Source: a virus
Length of the DNA: 20,847 nucleotides
Reading direction: 5' to 3' (one strand)
Virus record (IMG/VR): IMGVR_UViG_3300033233_000185
Location: 1 to 20,847 of that record
Part shown: positions 14,825-20,847 of the stretch, in pieces
Layout: the number at the start of each line of letters is the position of its first letter
Numbering within the stretch: position 1 is the first letter of the stretch
The notes under the pieces: generated by a model
What the model was told of the DNA's origin: nothing
The model's input: the letters and a program-made list of their open reading frames with translations, nothing else
Database searches by the model: none
Position numbers and translations under genes: made by a program

Positions 14825-15262
14825 CTAGTCCTCCTTCTCTGCGAACTTGGCGAAGTCCTCATCGGACACGCCGAGCGCCTTGTTGATGGTTTTCTGCGTT
14901 TCGTCTATCGGCGCGTCCTTGCCGGTGGCGGCCTGCTCGCCCAGCTTGACTGCGACGCCGAGGTTTTTTATGACCACTTCCTCGAACAGGTCAACGGGCT
15001 GCACATCCTTCTCGCCGAACTTGATGACGCCGGACTCTCCGAGCGTCTCCATCAGGCAGACGAAGCCGGGCTTCATCGCCGGGGTGAGCTTGCCTTGCTT
15101 CACAAGACCCTCGACCTTTGCCTCGACGCTGGCCCTGCGCGCGGCCTTATCGGATGCTGCTTTTTCCTCGGACAGCTTCACGAGTTCGTCCTCTGCCTTT
15201 TTTGCGCGGGCATCGGCAGCGGCCTTTTCTTCCTTCAACTGCTGTATTTCCTTCTCGTCCAT
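14825..15262 (-). CDS. Nested scaffold protein, gpZ-like, from internal start
   Basis: Within the protease gene and in the same frame, AAGGAGG (15271-15277) lies 8 bases before an ATG at 15262. This would make a 145-residue protein starting MDEKEIQQLKEEK that contains only the coiled-coil scaffold and C-terminal tail. The SD is as strong as those of the neighbouring genes and falls exactly at the boundary between protease and scaffold domains. Mu gpZ, and Nu3 inside the lambda C gene, are known precedents for a scaffold made from an internal start. That this product is really made is an inference. Confidence 0.65.
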   Translation of the reverse strand: MDEKEIQQLKEEKAAADARAKKAEDELVKLSEEKAASDKAARRASVEAKVEGLVKQGKLTPAMKPGFVCLMETLGESGVIKFGEKDVQPVDLFEEVVIKNLGVAVKLGEQAATGKDAPIDETQKTINKALGVSDEDFAKFAEKED

Positions 15263-15970
15263 CTTGGTGTCCTCCTTTGTGGGTTTCTCTACGTCAACCT
15301 CATCGAAGTTGACCCAGGCTGTGGGCTGGCCGTCAGCGTACAACGCCGCGACGTCCTGGAGGGTTTTGACCTCCGGGATTTCTCCACCCAGTATAGCTAC
15401 ACGGCGGAGGGCATGGCCGACCGCCTTCTTGCCGTCTTTGAAGTTTGTGTATATTTCCGAGCTGACCCGCTTGTACGCGCCCCTTTTGATAAGTTCCGCG
15501 AGTACCTCCGGCACGTCCTTAAAGTCGGCCAAGAGTTTGTCGCCGACCTTGCGCACGCCCGACGCCCAACCTGCGGACGGTATGCCGGAGTCGGCGAGGA
15601 GCTTCTGGTCCTCCGAGTGGCCCACCACGAGGGTAGGCTTTATCTTGCTACCGAGTGCCACGAAGTTCCCGACCATCTCGTCCAGGTGCGCGTGAGTGTA
15701 TTCCTGGCCACGGTGCGTTCCGACGGCGAATATCTCTATGCCGGTGAGTTCCGCGAGGGGTACGTAATCGGACTTGACCTCCGCGCCCCGGTCGCCCAGG
15801 GTGACGGACTTCTCGTCGGCGGAGAGCATGTAGGGGACTTCGTAATACTTGCCCTCCTGACACATTATGCAGCGGTCGGTGTTGGCGTCCGTCAGCCAGG
15901 CGTCGTCACCGAACTTGGCGGAGAGACCGGCCCGAAGCATCATCATTAAAGCGTCGAAGTTGATTTTCAT
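14825..15970 (-). CDS. Mu gpI-like prohead protease with C-terminal scaffold
   Basis: 381 residues from the ATG at 15970, which has GGAGGGTAAC upstream; the TTG at 15982 is not needed. Residues about 75-200 match the Mu I-type capsid maturation protease: EIFAVGTHRGQEYTHAHLDE, then PTLVVGHSEDQ (His118, a likely catalytic residue) and YKRVSSEIY (Ser170/171, the likely nucleophile). The protease acts inside the prohead, cleaving scaffold and itself before DNA entry. Residues about 237-310 are a charged coiled coil (EIQQLKEEKAAADARAKKAE) followed by an acidic tail, a typical internal scaffold. A strong internal SD and ATG at codon 237 suggest the scaffold is also made on its own, as with Mu gpZ. 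The stop codon lies just 3' of the SD of the next gene (AAGGAGGACTAG). Confidence 0.88.
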   Translation of the reverse strand: MKINFDALMMMLRAGLSAKFGDDAWLTDANTDRCIMCQEGKYYEVPYMLSADEKSVTLGDRGAEVKSDYVPLAELTGIEIFAVGTHRGQEYTHAHLDEMVGNFVALGSKIKPTLVVGHSEDQKLLADSGIPSAGWASGVRKVGDKLLADFKDVPEVLAELIKRGAYKRVSSEIYTNFKDGKKAVGHALRRVAILGGEIPEVKTLQDVAALYADGQPTAWVNFDEVDVEKPTKEDTKMDEKEIQQLKEEKAAADARAKKAEDELVKLSEEKAASDKAARRASVEAKVEGLVKQGKLTPAMKPGFVCLMETLGESGVIKFGEKDVQPVDLFEEVVIKNLGVAVKLGEQAATGKDAPIDETQKTINKALGVSDEDFAKFAEKED

Positions 15971-15971
15971 G

Positions 15972-18266
15972 TTACCCTCCAAATCCGGCGTCCGGCGTGA
16001 CTGCCGGGGACTTTGAAAGCATGTCCGGGGTGAATTCGTATTTGTTTACTGGGACTACGGTACAGTTGCAGTTAGGTTCCCAGGGCGGGTAGATACTTTC
16101 CCATATCGGGTCGCCCGTTAAATATATTTTGCCATCAAGCGCAGCATGGCTATCCCGCGGGCGCGGCCCGGTGGAATATTCGCGGGCGGGGACAAAATCT
16201 CCAGCCTCATCCATCATCTCTTTGCGGGCCTGGTTATATGCTCCCATGACGTTTGTGCGGAAAATCGTCTCTGCGTGGTAGTCATATATTTTTTCACCGA
16301 CACTACCCACCCGGCCATAAACGGGAGTTGAATATTTTATGAACATCTGGTCGAGTTCATGTTGAAATGTTTTATAATTCCATCCCTCGCGGATAGCCTG
16401 TTCCACGAGCGGCATCAGGTCGGCCTCTATGCGGATTTTTTCCAGCCCTGCAACATAAAACGCGCGCTTTTTTACGTCCGAGGCAATTATGTTGTAAGCG
16501 GCCTTTGTCATGGCCACTTGGCCCGTAAATGCGGCAAGAGCTTCGTCAGGGTTATAGATTTCTCCATCCTCCGCAAGTTTTGCGGGTTTGTCCCACCCTT
16601 GCGCAATTAGTTCGGCTGTCATGTCTGCGCGGCCACGGAGACTTGCGGTCAGCATGGAGTTTATGAATACTTCTTTCAGGCCTCCGATGTCCGTGACCTT
16701 TATCTTTGAGGCGGCTATGTAATCCGGTTTGTCTGAGGCAAAAACCTTCTCAGCCTGGGCAAGTATTGACGCCTTGATTTTATCGTAGACGGGCTGGGCC
16801 TTCTCTTTTGCGCGGACGATGAGAGCGTCCAGGCGCGCGGCTATCTCGTCGGGCTTGGAGAGGCGGACGAATTTGGATGGTGGCGCGGACCCTGTAAAAG
16901 TGTGCGGTTCCCCGTGGAACGTGACGCCGTCAACCTTTGGCTGTAAGCCCTCACCCCCCTGCCCCCCTCTCCCGCCTGCGGGCGAGGGGGAAGGGGGAGG
17001 GGTCCCCGTTGCGGCGGGAAGATTATTTTCCCCTCCCTTGACGGTAGGGGATGAAGGGGAGGGTGATAATAGTGTGTCCCCGTCTGCGGGGCGGCGGACG
17101 CGGAACATCTCGTACACGTCGCGCTCCGCAACCTTCAGGCCAAGGTCTTTCACGAGCACAACCAGCGTGTCCGCGTCTTCCTTTGTGCCTGCATTCCTGT
17201 TGGTAAATTGGAAGCGGGGGTACGCGGCCTGCGGGCCGAAATTCATATCCACGAGCGGGCGGATTATCTGCTCGTTTACGTCTGGCGTGAAGTAGAGGTC
17301 TATGAACTTGACGGCGGCGGTCTTAACGTCCGCGTGGACGTCACCCAGCGCGCGCGCGCCGGTCTTCCTGCCCTCATCCACCGTGAGTGTAGCTCCGAGG
17401 ATGCCGACGATTATTTCTTTGTTGCAGTCTGCGATGGTGAGCTGATATTCCGACACAGAGGACGTGGCGAGGTTCAATACCTCAACTTCCACGTCGTCAG
17501 GTATGACGATTCCGGTCTCCTGAGCCCAGGCAGCGAGGAGCTTCCGCATGTTCTCTTTTTCGGCCTCAAACTTCGAGCGCGGTATCTTCGCCTTGAGGTT
17601 GTTGCCGGAGTACCGCTCCATATAGACAGAGCGGAGCTTCCAGGCGGTATCTTTTATCCAGCACGCGCGGTATGCACGCCGGAAGCGGGACTGGCCGTAA
17701 GGGTTCTCGTACAGGCGGTTCCAGGAGAATATGAAAAATTTGTCTGCGTCGAACGGCACCATCGATGCGCCTGCGGAGGTCATTGTCACGATGACCGAGC
17801 CGGTTCCGAGGTTGCCGTACTCGTCCGGCGCGAACTCGATATATTCGGGGTCCTTGTGTTTGAGGGCGGCGAGCGCTACTTTGCCAGTCCACGGTCCGGT
17901 TGCGACGTATTCAAATACCTTCTCTGCCACAGAAAACCCGGTGCGGAGCGCGTCCATTGTTTCGGCAATATCGCGTGTGAACGAACCCCGGATATTTGTG
18001 CGCAGGCACCACTCGACAAAGGCGGCGGCGTCCGGGTCCGAGCCGGGGACTATCTGGTAGTCAACGGCAAGCAACTCGAATATCAACTGCTCCAGGGATG
18101 ATGCGACGTAAGGGTCGCGCACCATGTCCTTGTAAATTTCAAGGCCCTTCGCCTTATTGTGCACAAGGTCGTCCGGGTTGTAGGTGCGCAGCTTCCCGTT
18201 CCACTGGAACTGTGTGGGGGAGTAGACGGCAACGGACTCGTCTGTATTTTTTGCCTTTGTTGCCAC
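15972..18266 (-). CDS. Portal (DUF935/Mu gp29-like) fused to gpF-like minor head protein
   Basis: About 764 residues. Residues 1 to about 400 are a Mu gp29-type (DUF935) portal, the dodecameric ring at the head vertex through which DNA passes. Visible motifs include KDPEYIEFAPDEYGNLG, FFIFSWNRLYENPYGQSRFR and EIIVGILGATLTVDEG. The last 100 residues or so are a Mu gpF / SPP1 gp7-type head morphogenesis domain: RTNVMGAYNQARKEMMDEAG, STGPRPRDSHAALDGK and a C-terminal WEPNCNCTV. In Mu these are two genes, gp29 and gpF (gp30). The join, residues about 400-440, is the in-frame translation of two palindromic repeats (SPSPSSPTVKGG, then SPSPAGGRGGQGGEG). GTG at 18266 with AGAGGTGG upstream is preferred; a GTG two codons earlier (18272) is possible. 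Portal stop and protease SD overlap (GGAGGGTAACATG). Confidence 0.9.
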   Translation of the reverse strand: MATKAKNTDESVAVYSPTQFQWNGKLRTYNPDDLVHNKAKGLEIYKDMVRDPYVASSLEQLIFELLAVDYQIVPGSDPDAAAFVEWCLRTNIRGSFTRDIAETMDALRTGFSVAEKVFEYVATGPWTGKVALAALKHKDPEYIEFAPDEYGNLGTGSVIVTMTSAGASMVPFDADKFFIFSWNRLYENPYGQSRFRRAYRACWIKDTAWKLRSVYMERYSGNNLKAKIPRSKFEAEKENMRKLLAAWAQETGIVIPDDVEVEVLNLATSSVSEYQLTIADCNKEIIVGILGATLTVDEGRKTGARALGDVHADVKTAAVKFIDLYFTPDVNEQIIRPLVDMNFGPQAAYPRFQFTNRNAGTKEDADTLVVLVKDLGLKVAERDVYEMFRVRRPADGDTLLSPSPSSPTVKGGENNLPAATGTPPPSPSPAGGRGGQGGEGLQPKVDGVTFHGEPHTFTGSAPPSKFVRLSKPDEIAARLDALIVRAKEKAQPVYDKIKASILAQAEKVFASDKPDYIAASKIKVTDIGGLKEVFINSMLTASLRGRADMTAELIAQGWDKPAKLAEDGEIYNPDEALAAFTGQVAMTKAAYNIIASDVKKRAFYVAGLEKIRIEADLMPLVEQAIREGWNYKTFQHELDQMFIKYSTPVYGRVGSVGEKIYDYHAETIFRTNVMGAYNQARKEMMDEAGDFVPAREYSTGPRPRDSHAALDGKIYLTGDPIWESIYPPWEPNCNCTVVPVNKYEFTPDMLSKSPAVTPDAGFGG
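16946..17002 (-). repeat. Palindromic repeat, type B, copy 4 (in frame inside portal fusion)
   Basis: Plus strand AGCCCTCACCCCCC, CCCCTCTCCCGCC-TGC-GGGCGAGGGGG, with an additional AAGGGGGAGGGG. It is translated without a stop as SPSPAGGRGGQGGEG in the linker between the DUF935 portal and the gpF-like domain. Confidence 0.88.
17026..17069 (-). repeat. Palindromic repeat, type C, copy 2 (in frame inside portal fusion)
   Basis: CCCCTCCCTTGACGGTAGGGG followed by ATGAAGGGGAGGGTG, nearly the same as 9475-9513. It is translated as LLSPSPSSPTVKGGEN. With the adjacent type B copy it makes up most of the portal-gpF linker. Confidence 0.88.
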
Positions 18267-19888
18267 TACCACCTCTGTCCGAGTGCGGCCAGCCTTCTGC
18301 CGGATGAAGTGAAATCCGGGCTGCCATAGGACGCGCCGTAAAGCCCGGTATCAATCGCTGAGACGGCCATCACTGACGAGTCTACGAGGTCGTCACCTAT
18401 TTTCTTCTTTATCATCGAATATGAGTTGTAGCCGCCACCGTCCCGGATGCGGCGGGCGCGGATGTTGCCAAGCTGGGTTATGAACTTGAGGATGGAGGCG
18501 GGGCCTTCTGAAATCCCCCCGCCTTCGGCACCCCCCTTTTTCAAAGTGGGGTTGGTGGAGTTTAGCGCGTCCATGCGTTCGTCCTCCACCATCGGGATTA
18601 CGGCTACGCCATCGTGTATATCTTTTTGGAGGAGCTTGAACATGCGGTCCTTGTTGGGTCCCTCGAAGCGGACGGGAGAGAATGTCCACTTCTCCCAGTT
18701 CGACGGGTTGTGCTCCGCGTGCTCGCGGCGGCGGTCGAACGAGAGCAGTCCGCAGTCGTAAAGCATATCGTTCATATCTGCTATCAGGTTTGCGTCGAAG
18801 GCATCGCCCCGGCCTTTGTCTGGCTGGAAGTATGACCAGGCGCGTATTACATCGCGCTTGATGACGGTCGGGTCGCTCTTCGGGTCGTACTCTTTCGCAT
18901 AGAGCAGCACCTTGTGCAGGGAGCCGGTGAGTCCCCATACGGTGAGTGCATATTTTGATGCGGCATCCGACGTGCCCTGCGCGCCCATGTCCAGGCCGAG
19001 GCCGACCTTCAGGTATAGGCTCCGGTCTTTCCAATCGCCCGGCCCCGGCTCGACTACACCGAAACCTGCGGCGAGGGCCTTCTGTTGGCACTTGCGAACC
19101 TTGGATGACCAGAAAAAGTTGCGAGACTCGGTGTAGATGCAGAGCGCGATGCGCGCCCACTCTTCTTCGGTATACTGCGCCTGCATCATGCCGAATATCT
19201 TTTCGTCCACGAGGCCGAGTTCAAGGGCATGGTACAGCGTTATCTTTGGTACTTTGTGGTAGTTGTCGTCCGACTCCAGCTCATGGAGCGGGCCATCCTG
19301 AAACTGTATAGTGCCGGACAGCCGGACGCGGGTAGGCAGGCCGTTTCTGTTCTTGCCGACGCCACGCGGCAGCACGCGGTTTTTATACGTGTCAAAGTCA
19401 AAGTCGTCGAACTCGTCCACGTCGATGATGGTTGAGTTCTCAGAGTCTATCTCGGAGTCCTGGCCAAAGCAGCGCGCGTTGGAGCCGTTCTTGAACTGGA
19501 AGCCGGTGGCGGTCAACTGCGGCCTGCCGCCCAGCATCGCCACATATTGCGTGAGGAGGCGGGAGCGGCGTATCGCGTCTATGTTGATTTTTATGTTGTT
19601 GTGCGCCTGCCGCACCGCCGGTGCGAAGTACCGGAGGTCTTCGTACTCGTTGCAGGCGCAGTCCATGAGGTTCTTGTCCGCCTTCCCGACGGACTTGCCG
19701 GAACGCTGGGCGGCGACTACGACGCAGAACGGGTTTTCGTGCAACTCCATGTGATACAGGATTTGGGGCGGGCGCAGCTCGCGGCCCGTCTTGTCCAGGT
19801 GCCAGAGGTACGGGTTGTGGCCGTTGACCTTGTCGTGCGGCCCGTATTTCTGGATTGCGGCGTGGAGTTGGTTTTCGACGGAGATCAA
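18266..19888 (-). CDS. Terminase large subunit (TerL), ATPase and nuclease
   Basis: This is the DNA-packaging motor that docks on the portal and cuts concatemeric or host-flanked DNA. Numbering is from a TTG start at 19888 (540 residues), chosen because GGAGGTG sits 5 bases upstream and because the in-frame upstream sequence is a signal peptide plus a repeat. The N-terminal ATPase has a terminase-type Walker A, AAQRSGKS (Lys65), and a Walker B, IIDVDEF (Asp158, Glu159). The C-terminal RNase H-like nuclease has candidate acidic residues in GLGLDMGAQG (Asp300), in DAFDANLIAD (about 365) and in GDDLVDSS (Asp499, Asp500, Asp503). Residues about 444-460 (STNPTLKKGGAEGGGIS) are the translation of a type D palindromic repeat lying between the second and third acidic motifs, apparently tolerated in a loop. 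The stop overlaps the portal start (TAGTG). The family call is secure; the start is less so. Confidence 0.9.
   Translation of the reverse strand: MISVENQLHAAIQKYGPHDKVNGHNPYLWHLDKTGRELRPPQILYHMELHENPFCVVVAAQRSGKSVGKADKNLMDCACNEYEDLRYFAPAVRQAHNNIKINIDAIRRSRLLTQYVAMLGGRPQLTATGFQFKNGSNARCFGQDSEIDSENSTIIDVDEFDDFDFDTYKNRVLPRGVGKNRNGLPTRVRLSGTIQFQDGPLHELESDDNYHKVPKITLYHALELGLVDEKIFGMMQAQYTEEEWARIALCIYTESRNFFWSSKVRKCQQKALAAGFGVVEPGPGDWKDRSLYLKVGLGLDMGAQGTSDAASKYALTVWGLTGSLHKVLLYAKEYDPKSDPTVIKRDVIRAWSYFQPDKGRGDAFDANLIADMNDMLYDCGLLSFDRRREHAEHNPSNWEKWTFSPVRFEGPNKDRMFKLLQKDIHDGVAVIPMVEDERMDALNSTNPTLKKGGAEGGGISEGPASILKFITQLGNIRARRIRDGGGYNSYSMIKKKIGDDLVDSSVMAVSAIDTGLYGASYGSPDFTSSGRRLAALGQRW
18511..18563 (-). 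repeat. Palindromic repeat, type D, copy 2 (in frame inside TerL)
   Basis: AAATCCCCCC ... CCCCCCTTTTTCAAAGTGGGG ... GGAGTTT, a diverged copy of 10279-10333. It is translated as STNPTLKKGGAEGGGIS in the TerL nuclease domain without a stop or frameshift. Stem mismatches suggest an older insertion than copy 1. Confidence 0.85.
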
Positions 19889-20023
19889 TCTGACACCTCC
19901 CGTGAAGCCCTCACCCCCATCCCCTCTCCCGTGACGGGCGAGGGGGGTAACGTCCGCTTTCGCGGGGATAACCAGCAAAAACAGTGTGGCAACAATGGCC
20001 AGCGCATTAATCGCCCTCCACAT
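19889..20023 (-). other. Signal-peptide-like leader ORF fused in frame to TerL
   Basis: A strong SD (GGAGGAGG) lies 6 bases before an ATG at 20023. It opens 45 codons beginning MWRAINALAIVATLFLLVIP and then AKADV, a textbook Sec signal peptide with an AKA cleavage motif. The frame then runs through a type B palindromic repeat (translated ARHGRGDGGEGFTGG) and straight into the terminase large subunit with no stop. A Sec signal on a cytoplasmic packaging motor makes no functional sense. I infer that this is the remnant of a small exported protein whose stop codon was lost when the repeat inserted, and that TerL initiates separately at a TTG at 19888. The alternative is that a leader-TerL fusion is really made. 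Confidence 0.5.
19906..19950 (-). repeat. Palindromic repeat, type B, copy 5 (in frame before TerL)
   Basis: Plus strand AGCCCTCACCCCC, CCCTCTCCCGTGACGGGCGAGG. It lies between the signal-peptide-like leader and the proposed TTG start of TerL and is read in frame as ARHGRGDGGEG. The SD proposed for TerL (GGAGGTG) lies just outside it. Confidence 0.88.
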
Positions 20024-20846
20024 GTTCAACCTCCTCCGCGAGGGACTTCACCACGGGGTCGGCTGCGGCACGGTCGTTGCCGCGCTGTATCGCGCCGGGC
20101 ATGTTGCGCATCATCTCGGTCAGGTTCTCTGCGGCCTTCGCCATGCTGACGCGGGCCTGTGCGTCTGTGTCGTCGATATTGCCTGCGGCCTTTTCCTTCG
20201 TCTCCTTGGCCTTCGGAGTCATAATCCATTCAGGCATGGTCCAACCGAATTTTTCTGCGTATATTGCGAGGCGGTCAACAGACGGGTTAGCGCGTCGGAT
20301 AACTCCGGTCGCTGTCGTTTCGATGATGGTGACGCCACGCTCAAGGATGTCGTGCATGAGCGCGGTCATGGTCTGCGCAGCCTGGGCGTTCACGCTTGCC
20401 GCGAGGTCTTTCAGCATCGCCGGGTCCCCGGACTCAAACGCCTGGCGGAAGAGCATGTTCACCTCGTCCTTGCGGTGGCACCACACCGGGACGCTCGTGC
20501 CGAGCGCGTCGAGCACGCGGCGGCGCTGTGTTTCAATGTCCTGGCACGATGCGCACTCGGTGTACCGACCGCCGGTGTCTTCGAGTACCGTGCCCTCACC
20601 GGAGCCCTCACCTAAGGCAAACGAGCCGTCGTCACTGATTACGATGTCGCGGAGGCGGACGTTCTTGGGGAGCTGCGGGAACGGTTTGCACGGCGCGTGC
20701 GGGATGCCGGGGCTGTGCGAAATGTAATGGCTGCCGGTGCTGTAGCCGTTGGCGGCACACTTGGCCTTGCCTTCGGGCGTGCGAGGGCCGGTCTGGTTGT
20801 CACGGGCCTTCTGGAGGTTCTTGAGGTACCAGGGGCAGGGGGCGCA
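20007..20846 (-). CDS. Packaging-side protein, 5' truncated, Cys-rich N-terminus
   Basis: The reading frame is open from the right edge to a TAA stop, giving about 279 visible residues with no start codon in the window. The visible N-terminal part has a CAPCPWYLK cysteine pair, then GPRTPEGKAKC, a form of the GPRTPEGK-type motif common in small bacterial proteins, followed by APC and CASCQD. These paired cysteines look like a zinc-binding region. The rest is charged and mostly helical (FRQAFESGDPAMLKDL; KAAENLTEMMRNMPGAIQR). It sits directly upstream of TerL, where Mu-like phages carry the small terminase subunit, so a small-terminase or packaging-accessory role is inferred from position only; I do not recognise the family. 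An internal GTG at 20516 has no convincing SD and the upstream codons read as real protein, so it is not taken as the start. The stop overlaps the strong SD/ATG region of the next leader (GGAGGAGG). Confidence 0.65.
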   Translation of the reverse strand, partial: CAPCPWYLKNLQKARDNQTGPRTPEGKAKCAANGYSTGSHYISHSPGIPHAPCKPFPQLPKNVRLRDIVISDDGSFALGEGSGEGTVLEDTGGRYTECASCQDIETQRRRVLDALGTSVPVWCHRKDEVNMLFRQAFESGDPAMLKDLAASVNAQAAQTMTALMHDILERGVTIIETTATGVIRRANPSVDRLAIYAEKFGWTMPEWIMTPKAKETKEKAAGNIDDTDAQARVSMAKAAENLTEMMRNMPGAIQRGNDRAAADPVVKSLAEEVEHVEGD

Positions 20847-20847
20847 T

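Noticed and set aside
13422-15949. Long plus-strand open frames opposite the capsid and protease genes (329 and 375 codons)
   Set aside because: They lie antisense to clearly recognised genes, lack convincing SDs, and their translations show no family features. They are by-products of codon bias in the G+C-rich minus-strand genes.
5381-19950. CRISPR array
   Set aside because: The repeats belong to several families, are spaced by kilobases, and have no regular spacers or cas genes.
20593-20612. Another type B repeat (GCCCTCACCGGAGCCCTCAC)
   Set aside because: It only has two short half-unit matches, no inner hairpin, and is ordinary coding sequence (GEGSGEG). It may be a chance match or a decayed fragment.
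1-20847. tRNA, rRNA, transposase, integrase or attachment sites
   Set aside because: Nothing resembling them was seen on either strand; all long frames on the coding strand belong to the phage structural, lysis or adsorption genes.

Overview
The window is an almost gapless, single-direction late (structural) gene cluster of a tailed bacteriophage or prophage. Every supported gene is on the minus strand, so transcription runs from right to left. Stop/start overlaps of the ATGA, GTGA and TAATG kind and closely spaced Shine-Dalgarno (SD) sequences point to one long late transcript whose promoter lies beyond the right edge. No integrase, transposase, repressor, tRNA or host housekeeping gene is visible, so neither host nor lifestyle can be read directly. 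The DNA is G+C rich by eye. It carries short C/G-rich palindromic repeats of a kind I associate with genomes of environmental bacteria, which suggests a prophage of an environmental bacterium or a phage that shares its host's repeat burden.

Layout in transcription order. (1) Packaging and head, 20847-11276: a truncated packaging-side protein, TerL, a portal (DUF935, Mu gp29-like) fused to a Mu gpF-like minor head protein, a Mu gpI-like protease with a nested scaffold, a decoration-type protein, a Mu gpT-like major capsid protein, a small secreted beta-rich protein, and gp35-, gp36 (DUF1320)-, gpG- and gp37-like connector and completion proteins. (2) Lysis, about 11270-9531: a membrane/coiled-coil protein, a small Cys protein, an M15 peptidase endolysin, a holin candidate and a small helical protein. 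(3) Adsorption-type genes, 9398-6737: three proteins with export or lipoprotein signals, one with the phage 'SATY...TN' tail-protein motif and a LamG-like end, and one with a baseplate-type C-terminal domain. (4) Non-contractile tail, 6707-4: small ORF, tail tube, G and G-T assembly chaperones with a probable -1 frameshift, a 531-residue tape measure, a distal-tail-like protein and a large tail hub. A Mu-type head joined to a lambda-like siphovirus tail is the architecture of D3112/B3-type transposable phages. Mu-like transposition itself is not shown here.

The most unusual feature is a set of ten short palindromic elements in four families (called A-D here), all in the same orientation relative to transcription. 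Some lie between genes, where they supply stop codons or SD-like sequence. Others are read through in frame inside the TerL nuclease domain, at the junction of the portal-gpF fusion, between a signal-peptide-like leader and TerL, and at the end of a 66-residue ORF. The linker of the portal fusion is largely made of repeat sequence, so the repeats may have created gene fusions. A second oddity is that several genes embedded in a virion operon encode proteins with clear Sec or lipoprotein signal sequences.
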